Assembly: GCA_902472305.1 (NCBI GenBank)
Contig: CABRNK010000005.1
Span: forward strand, 1 to 64,000
DNA: 64,000 nucleotides
From: Hominenteromicrobium sp900549945
Lineage (GTDB): Bacteria > Bacillota > Clostridia > Oscillospirales > Acutalibacteraceae
Direction: 5' to 3'
In this document: positions 26,316 through 35,700 of the stretch, in pieces
How positions within the stretch are numbered: position 1 is the stretch's first letter
How the letters are laid out: the number at the start of each line of letters is the position of its first letter
Notes under the pieces: generated by a model
What the model was told of the DNA's origin: nothing
The model's input: only the letters and a program-made list of their open reading frames with translations
The model's database searches: none
Made by a program: the position numbers and the translations under genes

Positions 26316-26783
26316 TCAAACGAGCAGGCAGACCGCATGCGCCGAAATACCCTCGCCGCGCCCCGTGAAGCCGAGGCACTCCTCGGTCGTCGCCTTGACG
26401 TTCACGCAGTCCACGCCCACATTGCAGGCCGAGGCAATGTTGCGCCGCATCTCCTCGATGTACGGGCGCAGCTTCGGCCGCTGTGCGACAACCGTCGCGT
26501 CGATATTGCCGATCGCAAAGCCCCGCCGGCGCACCGCCGCGACGACCGCCGAAAGCAGCTTGAGGCTGTCGGCCCCCTCATACTGCGGGTCGCTGTCCGG
26601 AAACAGCACGCCGATGTCCCCGAGCGCCGCCGCGCCGAGCAGCGCGTCCGAAATCGCGTGGGCGAGCACGTCCGCATCCGAATGCCCGAGCAGCCCGAGC
26701 TCGTGCGGGATCTTGACGCCGCCGATGATCAAATCGCGGTGCTCCGCAAGCGCGTGCACGTCATAGCCATGTCCGATTCTCAT
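26316..26783 (-). CDS. ispF: 2-C-methyl-D-erythritol 2,4-cyclodiphosphate synthase
   Basis: A 155-residue trimeric enzyme of the MEP isoprenoid pathway. The metal ligands are in GHGYDVH (D8, H10) and in LLGHSDADVLAHA, and the C-terminal KATTEECLGFTGRGEGISAHAV is the CDP-binding signature. It converts CDP-ME 2-phosphate to MEcPP. It lies 2 bases after ispD, and its ribosome site AAAGGCGG lies inside the end of ispD. Confidence 0.96.
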   Translation of the reverse strand: MRIGHGYDVHALAEHRDLIIGGVKIPHELGLLGHSDADVLAHAISDALLGAAALGDIGVLFPDSDPQYEGADSLKLLSAVVAAVRRRGFAIGNIDATVVAQRPKLRPYIEEMRRNIASACNVGVDCVNVKATTEECLGFTGRGEGISAHAVCLLV

Positions 26784-26785
26784 TT

Positions 26786-27499
26786 TTATTGACCGCCTTT
26801 CTCTTTTCGCACTGCCGCGCCGCTCTCTGCCGCGGCGAACGCCTCGGCCACGAGCAGATCCTCCGGCGTTGTGATTTTGATATTTTTGTAGTCGCCGGCC
26901 GTCAGAAACACGCGCCCGCCCGCCGCTTCGATCAGCTGGCAGTCGTCCGTATAGCTTTTGCCGTCCTGTGCCGCGCGGTCGAGCGCGCCGAGATACAGCC
27001 GGCGCTCAAACACCTGCGGCGTCTGCACGGCCCGCAGCGCCGCGCGGTCTGGCGTGGCCTGCACAAATTCCTCCTCGGAGGCGATCTTCACCGTATCCTT
27101 GACCGGCACCGCCAGCGCCGCCGCGCCGAAGCGCACGGCGTCCGCGCAGACGCGCTCGATCAGAGCCGGCGTCACAAACGGCCTCGCACCGTCGTGCACC
27201 GCGATAAAATCCGCCCCGCCGCAGAGCAAAACGCCGTTCGCAACGGAATCCTGCCGCTCGCGCCCGCCCGCCGTGACGCGCAGCGGCGTTCGCAGGCTGT
27301 CCGCCGCGCGGCGGACATCTTCAAAATCGACCTCCCGCGCCACCACGACAATCTCTGAAATGCAGGCTGCCGCATCGAACGCGCGGAGCGTGCGCCGCAG
27401 AACCGGCTCGCCGCCGACCGCCATCATCAGCTTGGAGGCGCCGCCCGACCGCATGCGCGTGGAGCCGCCCGCCGCGACGATCACCGCACTGATCTTCAT
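26786..27499 (-). CDS. ispD: 2-C-methyl-D-erythritol 4-phosphate cytidylyltransferase
   Basis: A 237-residue nucleotidyltransferase. The N-terminal VIVAAGGSTRM loop binds CTP, the FIAVHDGARPFV motif holds the catalytic Asp/Arg region, and TDDCQLIEAAG closes the site. It activates MEP with CTP. The start at 27499 follows AAAGGGTGATC; an upstream in-frame codon at 27508 is less likely. First gene of the ispD-ispF pair, divergent from the Na/Pi cotransporter. Confidence 0.96.
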   Translation of the reverse strand: MKISAVIVAAGGSTRMRSGGASKLMMAVGGEPVLRRTLRAFDAAACISEIVVVAREVDFEDVRRAADSLRTPLRVTAGGRERQDSVANGVLLCGGADFIAVHDGARPFVTPALIERVCADAVRFGAAALAVPVKDTVKIASEEEFVQATPDRAALRAVQTPQVFERRLYLGALDRAAQDGKSYTDDCQLIEAAGGRVFLTAGDYKNIKITTPEDLLVAEAFAAAESGAAVRKEKGGQ

Positions 27500-27701
27500 C
27501 CCGATCACCCTTTCTTTTCCCGTCCGCGCCCGCCCGGGCGCACCGTGCCGCCCGCAGCGCAGGCCCGCTTCAAGGGACGCGGCGCGCCCCTTTCCCGCAC
27601 AGATTCTTTGTCACCATTATAACGCCTTTCCCCCTTGGCCGTCAAGAAATGTTGCGTACTGCACAAATTTGTGCGGAAAGCCGCTTTTTCCGAAAAAGGC
27701 A

Positions 27702-27731
27702 TTGAATTTGCAGTTATGTCTATGCTAAAAT
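27702..27731 (+). promoter_or_regulatory. Promoter of the Na/Pi cotransporter gene
   Basis: TTGAAT (27702-27707) and a TGC-extended TAAAAT (27726-27731) are separated by 18 bases, about 85 bases before the start codon. Confidence 0.7.
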
Positions 27732-27815
27732 GAGCTTGTATATGAGAAATAAGTAAAAAAAGCGTTAATTTTTGCGAAAACGGTCGTTCCGGCAAACGAA
27801 GGAGCTGCAAACTCA

Positions 27816-29648
27816 ATGGACATATTTTCCGTTATCACGCTATTCGGCGGTCTGGCATTCTTCCTATACGGCATGCATCTGCTGTCTACCAGCCTTGAAA
27901 AAATGGTCGGCGGGCGGCTCGAGCGCGTGCTGCGCTCCATGACCTCCAACCGCTTTAAGAGCCTTTTGCTCGGCATGGGCATCACGATCGCGATCCAGTC
28001 CTCCTCGGCGATGACGGTCATGCTCGTCGGCCTCGTGAACTCCGGCATCATGGAGCTTGGCCAGTCCGTCGGCGTCATCATGGGGTCGAACATCGGCACC
28101 ACGGTCACGGCGTGGATCCTGAGCCTTTCGGGCATCACGAGCGACAATGTGTTCATCCAGCTTTTAAAGCCGGAGAATTTTTCGCCGATCATCGCGCTGC
28201 TCGGCATTGTGCTCATCATGTTTGCAAAGAGCAGCAAGAAAAAGGACATCGGCTCCGTCTGCGTCGGCTTCGCGATCCTGATGACCGGCATGACGCTGAT
28301 GAGCGGCGCGGTGAAGCCGCTCGCCGACCTGCCGCAGTTCAGGGACATCCTGATGATGCTCAACAACCCGTTTGTCGCGATTCTCGCCGGCACGCTGATC
28401 ACGGCGCTGATCCAGAGCTCAGCGGCTTCCCTCGGCATCTTGCAGTCGCTCGCGCTGACCGGCGGCATTTCCTTCAATATGGCGCTGCCGATCATCATGG
28501 GCCAGAATATCGGCACCTGCGTCACGGCGCTGCTCTCCTCGATCGGCACCTCGAAAAACGCGAAGCGCGTGACGGCCGTGCACATCTACTTCAACGTGAT
28601 CGGCACAGTCATCTGCCTTTCCGGCTTTTATATCGCCGACAGTATTTTTAATTTCGCCTTTACCGACCAGCCGATCTCCTCGTTTATGATTGCCGTGGTG
28701 CACTCCGCATTCAACCTGATCACCACGGTTATCCTTCTCCCGTTCTGCAAGCAGCTCGAGAAGCTCGCGGTGCTCACCGTGCGCGACAAGCGCGTGAAGG
28801 CCGGCGCTGCAGAGGACGACCCGCATGCCGTCCTGCTCGACGAGCGCCTCCTGCTCTCGCCCTCTTTTGCAATCGGTGAATGCCGCAACGCGACGGTGAA
28901 AATGGCGGATCTCGCCCGCAGCACGCTGCTCGACGCGGTCAGCCTGCTCTCGCATTTCGATGTAAAGACCGCCGACCGCATCGAGCGCAACGAGCAAATC
29001 GTGGATAATTACGAGGACAAGCTCGGTTCTTACCTCGTCAAAATCTCCAGCAAAAACCTCTCGAGTGCGGACAGCAACGACGTTTCACAGCTTCTGCACA
29101 CGATCGGCGATTTTGAGCGCATCAGCGACCACGCCGTCAACCTGCTGCGCGTCGCGCGCGAGCTGCACGACAAGAACCTGAAATTCTCCGAAAAGGCTCA
29201 GCAGGAGCTTGAGATTTTTACTAGCGCCGTCGTCGAGATCCTGAACATCACGACCGACGCTTTCGACGAAAACAACTTACAGCTTGCCTACGAGGTGGAG
29301 CCGCTCGAGCAGGTCATCGACAAGCTCAAGCTCGAGCTTAAAAATCGGCACATCCGCCGGCTGCAGGATGGCCGCTGCACAATCGAGCTCGGCTTCGTGC
29401 TCTCGGACATTCTGAACAATTACGAGCGCGTTTCCGACCACTGCTCGAATATTGCGGCCTGCATGATCCAGATCAAGGATTCCGCAATGGAGACGCACGG
29501 CTATCTGAACGAGATCAAGAGCTCCGGCGAGCCGCGCTACACCGGCTATTACAAGCGCTATGCCGATAAGTACAGGCTGCCGGAATCCGCGGCGCCGCTC
29601 CCCGCCGCGGAGCCTGCCCTCGAAAAGGAAGCACCCGTTCTCTCTTGA
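27816..29648 (+). CDS. Na/Pi cotransporter family protein with PhoU-like domain
   Basis: A 610-residue protein. Residues 1-310 carry two inverted Na/Pi-cotransporter repeats, each with a QSSSA-type loop (IQSSSAMT near 60, IQSSAASLG near 200) that forms the phosphate and sodium site. Residues 345-560 are two PhoU-like helical bundles in the cytoplasm (ERNEQIVDNYEDKL, DFERISDHAVNLL). The tail is a Pro/Ala/Glu-rich linker. It moves inorganic phosphate with sodium, probably with feedback through the PhoU part. AAGGAG precedes the ATG. Own promoter and terminator. Confidence 0.93.
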   Translation: MDIFSVITLFGGLAFFLYGMHLLSTSLEKMVGGRLERVLRSMTSNRFKSLLLGMGITIAIQSSSAMTVMLVGLVNSGIMELGQSVGVIMGSNIGTTVTAWILSLSGITSDNVFIQLLKPENFSPIIALLGIVLIMFAKSSKKKDIGSVCVGFAILMTGMTLMSGAVKPLADLPQFRDILMMLNNPFVAILAGTLITALIQSSAASLGILQSLALTGGISFNMALPIIMGQNIGTCVTALLSSIGTSKNAKRVTAVHIYFNVIGTVICLSGFYIADSIFNFAFTDQPISSFMIAVVHSAFNLITTVILLPFCKQLEKLAVLTVRDKRVKAGAAEDDPHAVLLDERLLLSPSFAIGECRNATVKMADLARSTLLDAVSLLSHFDVKTADRIERNEQIVDNYEDKLGSYLVKISSKNLSSADSNDVSQLLHTIGDFERISDHAVNLLRVARELHDKNLKFSEKAQQELEIFTSAVVEILNITTDAFDENNLQLAYEVEPLEQVIDKLKLELKNRHIRRLQDGRCTIELGFVLSDILNNYERVSDHCSNIAACMIQIKDSAMETHGYLNEIKSSGEPRYTGYYKRYADKYRLPESAAPLPAAEPALEKEAPVLS

Positions 29649-29680
29649 TCTTCCACTTTATTGTAATGCCCGGCTTTCCG

Positions 29681-29722
29681 CCTCGCTTTGTTTGGTATTT
29701 TCCGACAAAGCGGGGCTTTTTT
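29681..29722 (+). terminator. Terminator after the Na/Pi cotransporter gene
   Basis: An 11-bp stem CCTCGCTTTGT/ACAAAGCGGGG (one G-T) with a 13-base loop is followed by CTTTTTTC. Confidence 0.85.
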
Positions 29723-29831
29723 CTTGTGGAAAACACCATCTTGCCGCCCCGCCCATTCTCTTTTATAATGGGAGCAACCGCAAATTTATCTGTACTGCGC
29801 ACATGGCGCAGCAGGAAAGGCAGGAGTTCTT

Positions 29832-30941
29832 ATGCAATCCATGAAAGAAAAAGCCATGGAGCTTTTCAAAATCGACCGCCCCTTCGCCATCACGATGTGG
29901 GAATTCTCTTGGATCGAGCGCCGCTGGCCGGGCGCCGGCTATGAGGATTGGGATCAGGCCCTCACAGAGCTGACCGACCGCGGCTACGACGCCGTGCGCA
30001 TCGACGCGTTCCCGCACCTCATGGCATGGGACGCGCACCGCGAGTGGACGCTCAAGCCGGTCTGGAACACGCAGGACTGGGGCAGCCGCTCCGTCAACAA
30101 GATCACGCTGCACGACGATTTCCGCGGCTTTCTCGCGGCCTGCCGCCGCCACAATGTCCGCGTTGCGCTCTCCACATGGTTCCGCGAGGATCTGGACAAC
30201 ACCTGCATGAGTATCCTGACGGCGCAGGATCACGCACGCATCTGGATCAAAACGCTCGATTACATCCGCGCGTGGGGCGAGCTGGACAACATCCTGTACG
30301 TGGATCTGTGCAACGAGTTTCCGCTCTCCTGCTGGGCCCCCTTTTTCACACGGTATGAGCGCGGCGGGCACGACTCCCCGCTCTGCGTGCGCTGGATGAA
30401 GGAGGCCATCGCAGAGTTTAAATCGGCCTATCCGCAGATCCCCGTCACCTTCTCGTTCACCGCGCCGTTCCGGGATCTCAACGAGGACGTGAGCTTCCTC
30501 GATTTCATCGAGCCGCATGTCTGGATGACGAATTCCAGCGAATTTTACGACAAGGTTCACTACGATTTCGCGCGTTTCGACGATACCGGCTACAACAATC
30601 TGGCTTTGAACGGCGAGCGCATCTACCGCGAATCCAAGGCGCATTACGACCAGTGCCTGATCGACGAGATCGAGCGCGTCGCCGAATGGTCCCGCCGCAA
30701 CAACAAGCCGCTCGTCACGACGGAATGCTGGGCGATCGTCGATTACAAGGACGGCCCGCTGCTGCACTGGGACTGGATTCTCGACCTGAACCGCCTCGGC
30801 GTTACGACGGCCGCCAAAACCGGCTGCTGGGCCGGCATGGCGACGAGCAATTTCTGCGGCCCGCAGTTCGTCGGCATGTGGCGCGAGCACACGTGGCATC
30901 GGGAAATGACGGAGATCATCCACAACAGCCGGATGCGCTGA
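29832..30941 (+). CDS. Cellulase-like family protein (TIM-barrel glycoside hydrolase type)
   Basis: A 369-residue cytoplasmic protein without signal peptide. The (beta/alpha)8 hydrolase character is clear: DRGYDAVRIDAFPH, VALSTWFREDLDNT, YVDLCNEFPL (candidate acid/base Glu after Asn) and PLVTTECWAIVDY (candidate nucleophile Glu in strand 7), as in clan GH-A. It matches the 'cellulase-like' family of uncharacterised proteins. Without a signal it would act on imported oligosaccharides. GGCAGGAG precedes the first ATG; in-frame ATGs at 29841 and 29856 are alternatives. Confidence 0.8.
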   Translation: MQSMKEKAMELFKIDRPFAITMWEFSWIERRWPGAGYEDWDQALTELTDRGYDAVRIDAFPHLMAWDAHREWTLKPVWNTQDWGSRSVNKITLHDDFRGFLAACRRHNVRVALSTWFREDLDNTCMSILTAQDHARIWIKTLDYIRAWGELDNILYVDLCNEFPLSCWAPFFTRYERGGHDSPLCVRWMKEAIAEFKSAYPQIPVTFSFTAPFRDLNEDVSFLDFIEPHVWMTNSSEFYDKVHYDFARFDDTGYNNLALNGERIYRESKAHYDQCLIDEIERVAEWSRRNNKPLVTTECWAIVDYKDGPLLHWDWILDLNRLGVTTAAKTGCWAGMATSNFCGPQFVGMWREHTWHREMTEIIHNSRMR

Positions 30942-30961
30942 ACAAACGCAGGGCAAGTCCC

Positions 30962-30989
30962 GCTGTGATTTATCCCGCCCGATCACAGC
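30962..30989. repeat. 8-bp inverted repeat after the cellulase-like gene
   Basis: GCTGTGAT (30962-30969) pairs with ATCACAGC (30982-30989) around a 12-base loop. No T tract follows on the plus strand. It may be a weak terminator for the upstream gene. Confidence 0.45.
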
Positions 30990-31022
30990 CGCCCCACTGA
31001 AGCGCAAAAAATAAAAAACAAA

Positions 31023-31125
31023 AAGCGCCCGCGGCGCATGCTGAAAAGCACCCCCAAAGTTAGGCAGTTACGATACCCCGAAACTAACATAGGGAGTGCT
31101 TTTCACAGGCGCGCCGCGGGCGCTT
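31023..31125 (-). terminator. spoIIID terminator whose loop carries a 60-bp inverted-repeat insert
   Basis: The outer arms AAGCGCCCGCGGCGC (31023-31037) and GCGCCGCGGGCGCTT (31111-31125) form a perfect 15-bp stem. On the minus strand TTTTTGTTTTTTATTTTTT follows, a strong terminator for spoIIID. The loop is not a few bases but about 73, and holds a second imperfect inverted repeat (31044-31103). Confidence 0.7.
31044..31103. repeat. 60-bp imperfect palindrome, MITE- or IS-end-like
   Basis: The ends AAAAGCACCCCCAAAGTTAG (31044-31063) and, on the opposite strand, AAAAGCACTCCCTATGTTAG (31103-31084) match at 17 of 20 positions, like terminal inverted repeats of an insertion sequence with its centre deleted. 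The central part contains GATACCCCG. No clear target duplication is seen. It sits inside the spoIIID terminator loop. Confidence 0.5.
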
Positions 31126-31127
31126 CT

Positions 31128-31379
31128 CTAATTTTTATGCTCGTACTTGCGCTTCGTCGCCATGCCGCCGCGGATGTGCCGCTGCGCCTTGTTGACCGCC
31201 AGCACGTCGCGCACCTCTTTGTACAGTCCGAGGTTGACATGGCGCAGCCGCTCCGCCACATCCTTATGTACCGTTGATTTGCTGACGCCGAACTGCTTTG
31301 CGGCGCGCCGCACCGTCGCCTTGTTTTGTACGATATATTCCCCAAGCATGGCAGCTCTGTCGTCGACACTTTGCTTCAT
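31128..31379 (-). CDS. spoIIID: Stage III sporulation protein D (SpoIIID)
   Basis: An 83-residue DNA-binding protein with the helix-turn-helix ATVRRAAKQFGVSKSTVHKDVAERL (about 21-45) followed by the basic C-terminal helix (GGMATKRKYEHKN). It controls mother-cell gene expression together with SigE and triggers the switch to SigK in sporulating Firmicutes. Length and sequence match the family closely. GGTGAGGGTG lies before the ATG. Single-gene unit. Confidence 0.96.
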   Translation of the reverse strand: MKQSVDDRAAMLGEYIVQNKATVRRAAKQFGVSKSTVHKDVAERLRHVNLGLYKEVRDVLAVNKAQRHIRGGMATKRKYEHKN

Positions 31380-31446
31380 CGTAACACACCCTCACCTTTG
31401 TTGTGTTCCATTTCTATGCAAAGCGCCGCGTTTTCATGCGCAAAAA

Positions 31447-31480
31447 ACACCCGAACGGCATTTTTGAACCGTCCGGGTGC
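31447..31480 (-). terminator. Terminator after the sugar isomerase gene
   Basis: A 12-bp stem (31447-31458 with 31469-31480, wobble pairs on the minus strand) is followed by TTTTTTG on the minus strand. Confidence 0.85.
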
Positions 31481-31494
31481 TCTCTATTGTGTGC

Positions 31495-32262
31495 TTACAG
31501 GCTGTGTGCCAGCCCCTGCATATAGGCATAGCTCTCCGCCGCACACACGAAGGCGTCCTTCTGCCAGCGCTCCTGCTCGGCGAAAATCCACCGCACGCCC
31601 GCGGCCGCGCACTGCGATGCAATCGGGCGCCAGTCCACGCTGCCCGCACCCAGCGGCATCAGCTGCGGCTTGCCGTCCGGCCCCGGGATGCTGTCCTTAA
31701 AATGGACGAGATCGACGCGCCCGGAAAACTTCTCCAGCACCTCCGCATAAGAGATGCCGCTGCCGAGGCAGCTGTGCACGCAGAAAGTCAGCTGCATGTC
31801 CGGCGGCAGCAGCGCCATCAGCCGCTCATAAACCGGCGTGCCCTCCATCTGCCGGAAGTCCGGACCGATTGGGTGAAACGCAAAGATCAGGCCCGCCCCG
31901 GCGACCATTTCGCCGATCTTCCGAACCTTCTCCGCAAACCGCTCTAGCTTTTCGGGTGTATCCGCCTCCCTCGGCAGCAGCGCAAATGTGAGATAGCGGC
32001 AGCCGCAGGCCACGGCGCGCGCAATGGCGCGCTGCGGGTTTTCCCCGAAGCCGAACGGGTAATCCTCCTGCGTCGCGACGCAGTCCAATCCGGTTTCGCG
32101 CAGCGCCGCCGCGATCTCCTTGTCCAGTATATCCATGGACGCGCCCTGAAGCTGCACGGCCGTGTAGCCGATCTCCGCGATCTTCTCCAATGCCCGGCGC
32201 AGCGACTCCCCTGTTTGCAGGTACGGCGCAACGCTCGAAAGCTGACAGCCCGTATAAATCAT
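31495..32262 (-). CDS. Sugar phosphate isomerase/epimerase (AP endonuclease 2 fold)
   Basis: A 255-residue TIM barrel of the xylose-isomerase-like/AP-endonuclease-2 family: IAEIGYTAVQLQGASMD near the N-terminus, FAFHPIGPDF in the middle with the metal-binding His, LTFCVHSCLGSG, and DLVHFKDSIPG with a metal His. It probably isomerises or epimerises a sugar or inositol compound. Substrate unknown. GGGTGGAG precedes the ATG. It lies alone between spoIIID and nifJ, and may serve the same carbohydrate pathway as the cellulase-like protein, though they are on opposite strands. Confidence 0.85.
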   Translation of the reverse strand: MIYTGCQLSSVAPYLQTGESLRRALEKIAEIGYTAVQLQGASMDILDKEIAAALRETGLDCVATQEDYPFGFGENPQRAIARAVACGCRYLTFALLPREADTPEKLERFAEKVRKIGEMVAGAGLIFAFHPIGPDFRQMEGTPVYERLMALLPPDMQLTFCVHSCLGSGISYAEVLEKFSGRVDLVHFKDSIPGPDGKPQLMPLGAGSVDWRPIASQCAAAGVRWIFAEQERWQKDAFVCAAESYAYMQGLAHSL

Positions 32263-32642
32263 AGAACTCCACCCTTTCAGTTTATCCTGCTACCAGTATA
32301 GCAAGTCTGCCGCGCAAAAGCAATACCCGAAAATACAGCGGCGGCATGCAGCTCCGCCGCCTGCGCGGCCGGCCATTTCTCTCCCATCAAATTTTGCGCC
32401 CCGCACGGGAGGATAACCGCGCATGCCCGCCACCCGCACCGCCTCGGCACATGCCTCCACACCGCCGCGCACGGTTTTCTAGCGCCTGTATCCAACATGC
32501 CATAAATGGATCCCTCCCGCCGCACTGTTCCGCACAGCCCGGCCGCCCTGCGCGGTTTCCCCGCCCGCCGTGCACACCGCCCCCGGCACTGAACTGGAAA
32601 ACGTATCTCTCCTGCACCGGCACCGAACCAGCCGGACGCAAA
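32263..32642. other. 380-base intergenic stretch, no feature recognised
   Basis: GC-rich sequence between the isomerase start and the nifJ terminator. Open frames here lack ribosome sites and protein character. A promoter for the isomerase is expected near 32290-32320 but no convincing boxes are seen. Confidence 0.5.
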
Positions 32643-32670
32643 AGTCCCGCCTGCAAAAGCAGACGGGACT
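32643..32670 (-). terminator. Terminator after nifJ
   Basis: A 12-bp stem AGTCCCGTCTGC/GCAGGCGGGACT on the minus strand (one G-U that is a mismatch on the other strand) with a TTTT loop. A short TTT tail follows. Confidence 0.7.
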
Positions 32671-32702
32671 CTGTTATTTATGGATCGAAGCGAATGCCGA
32701 AA

Positions 32703-35700
32703 TTACTCCGCCATCTTGGAAAGCTTCGCGTACTTCTCCTCAGCATACTTCTCAGCCTTCTCGAAGAGAACTTCCGCTCTCTGCGGGAACGCGCGGGTGA
32801 GGCTGTTGTAGCGGACCTCGCCCATGATGAAGTCGCGGTAAGAAGCGCTCGGCGCCTTGCTGTCGAGCTGGAACGGGTTCTGGCCGTTGTCCGCACGGCG
32901 CGGGTCGAAGCGGAAGTTGTGCCAGTAGCCGGCCGCAACCGCCTTCTTCTCCTCAGTCATGGAGACGCCCATGCCACCCTTAATGCCGTGGTTGATGCAC
33001 GGCGCGTAGGCGATGACGATAGACGGGCCATGATAGCTCTCCGCCTCGTGGAACGCCTTGAGGCACTGGTTCATATCGGCGCCCATCGCGACCTGCGCGA
33101 CGTAGACATAGCCGTAGCTCATCATGATCGACGCGAGATCCTTCTTCTTCACGGCCTTGCCGGCAGCCGCAAACTGTGCGACGGAGCCGACCGGCGTGGA
33201 CTTCGAAGCCTGACCGCCCGTGTTGGAGTAAACCTCGGTGTCGAACACGAGGATGTTGATGTCCTCACCGGAAGCGAGCGCATGGTCGACGCCGCCGAAG
33301 CCAATGTCGTATGCCCAGCCGTCGCCGCCGAAGATCCACATGGACTTCTTCGCGAGGAAGTCCTTGTCCTTCAGAATCTTTGCCGCCAGCGAGCAGGCCT
33401 CGCAGTCGCAATGCGTCTTGCCTTCCGCCTTCAGCGCCTTGAAGTGCTCGTGCATGCTCGCCGCCTGATCGCCGAAGGCTGCCTTGCCCTGCTCGGAGCC
33501 GGTGAACTCGATGCCCTCGTCGACGCCGACGATGCCGTTTTCGAGCGCCGCGATGTACGCCTCAGCCGCCGGGCCGTTTGCCGCGCGGTCATCCATCGTG
33601 TCGAGCCACTTCTGGCCGGCTTCCTTCAGCTCTGCGACACAGTAATCGACTGCAATGAGCTCCTCGGTGAGCTGTGCCAGACGGCCGCGGACAGCATTCT
33701 GCGCGAGCGTCATGCCGAGGCCGAACTCTGCGTTGTCCTCAAAGAGGGAGTTCTGCCATGCCGGGCCGTGGCCCTTCTTGTTGACGGTATACGGCGTAGC
33801 CGGTGCGGAACCGCCCCAGATAGAGGAGCAGCCTGTCGCATTCGCGATAAACATCTTGTCGCCGAAGAGCTGTGTGACAAGCTTTGCATACGGTGTTTCG
33901 CCGCAGCCGCCGCACGCGCCGGAGAACTCAAGGAGCGGCTGTCTGAGCTGGCTGCCCTTGATCGTCGTATCCTTGAACTTCTCCATAACTTCCGGCTTCG
34001 GGTCGAGCGTGACGCCGTAGTTAAAGACCTCCTGGCTCGGACGCTCCTCGTCGATCGGGGACATCGCAAGCGCCTTATTGCCCTTCATGCCCGGGCAGAC
34101 GTTGACGCAGGAGCCGCAGCCCGTGCAGTCGAGCGTGGAGATCGTCATCACAAAATTCATGCCCGGCATGCCGGTCATCGGCTTGCTCTTTACAGCCGCC
34201 GGAGCCGCTGCAAGCTCTTCGTCTGTCATCGGCACCGGACGGATAACCGCGTGCGGGCAGACCATGGAGCAGAAGGTGCACTGGATGCAGTTTTCCGGAA
34301 TCCACTTCGGAACATCGACTGCAACGCCGCGCTTCTCATAAGCGGAGGTGCCCTGCGGGGAGGTGCCGTCCGCATACTTCTCAAAGGTGGAAACCGGCAG
34401 ATCCTTGCCGTGGAAGGTGTTGACCGGGATCACCACGTTGTTGACGTACTCGACGAGGTCCGGGCGGTCGCCTGTTGCGACGTGCTTGACGGAATCGTCC
34501 ACAGCATTCTTCCAAGAAGCCGGAACCTCAACCTTCACGTAGCCGGTCGCGCCGCGGTCGATCGCGTCGTGGTTCATCTTGACGATCGCTTCGCCCTTCT
34601 TCGAATAGGACTTCGTAGCGGCGTCCTTCATGTATTTGATCGCGTCCTCTTCCGGAATGATCTTCGCAATGGAGAAGAACGCAGACTGGAGAACCGTGTT
34701 GATTCTCGTGCCGAGGCCGATCTCCTTGCCGATCTTGAAGCCGTCGATCGTGTAGAGGTTGATCTCGTTGTCGGCGATAAACTTCTTGACCTTGCCCGGG
34801 AGTCTCTCCTCAAGCTCCGCGGCATCCCACGGGCAGTTCAGAAGGAAGCTGCCGCCCTTCTTCAGATCCTGCACCATGTCGTAGGTCTCAAGGTATGCCG
34901 GGTTATGACATGCGACGAAGTCAGCCTGCGAGATGTAGTAGGTGGACTTGATCGGCGTGTGGCCGAAGCGCAGGTGAGACATGGTCAGGCCGCCGGACTT
35001 CTTCGAGTCGTAGTCGAAATAGCCCTGCGCGTACATGTCGGTGTGGTCACCGATGATCTTGATGGAATTCTTGTTTGCACCGACGGTGCCGTCCGAGCCG
35101 AGGCCCCAGAACTTGCAGGACTTCGTGCCTGCCGGCGCCGTGTCGGGATGCTCCGTCGCGTCGAGAGAGAGGTGCGTCACGTCGTCCACAATGCCGATGG
35201 TGAACTTCTTCTTCGCGTCGTCGCCCTTCTCCATGTTGCGGTAAACGGCGATGATGTCAGCCGGCTTCGTATCCTTGGAGCCGAGGCCGTAGCGGCCCGT
35301 GAGCACCTTCGCGCAGCCGAACTGCGTGCCGTTGATCGCCGCGAGAACGTCGAGGTACAGCGGCTCGCCGATGGAGCCCGGCTCCTTCGTTCTGTCGAGC
35401 ACGGAGATCGTCTTGACCGTCTCGGGGAGCACGTCGAGCAGATACTTCGCAACGAACGGTCTGTAGAGGTGAACCTTAACGAGGCCGACCTTCTCGCCCG
35501 CGGCGAGCATGTAGTCGATGACCTCTTCGATCGTCTCGCAGACGGAGCCCATCGCGATGATAACCTTCTCTGCGTCCGGCGCGCCGTAGTAGTTGAACGG
35601 CTTGTAATTCGTGCCGATCTTCGCGTTGACCTTGTCCATGTACTCGACGACGGTCGCCGGGATCGCGTCGTAATACTTGTTGCAGGCCTCGCGCGCCTGG

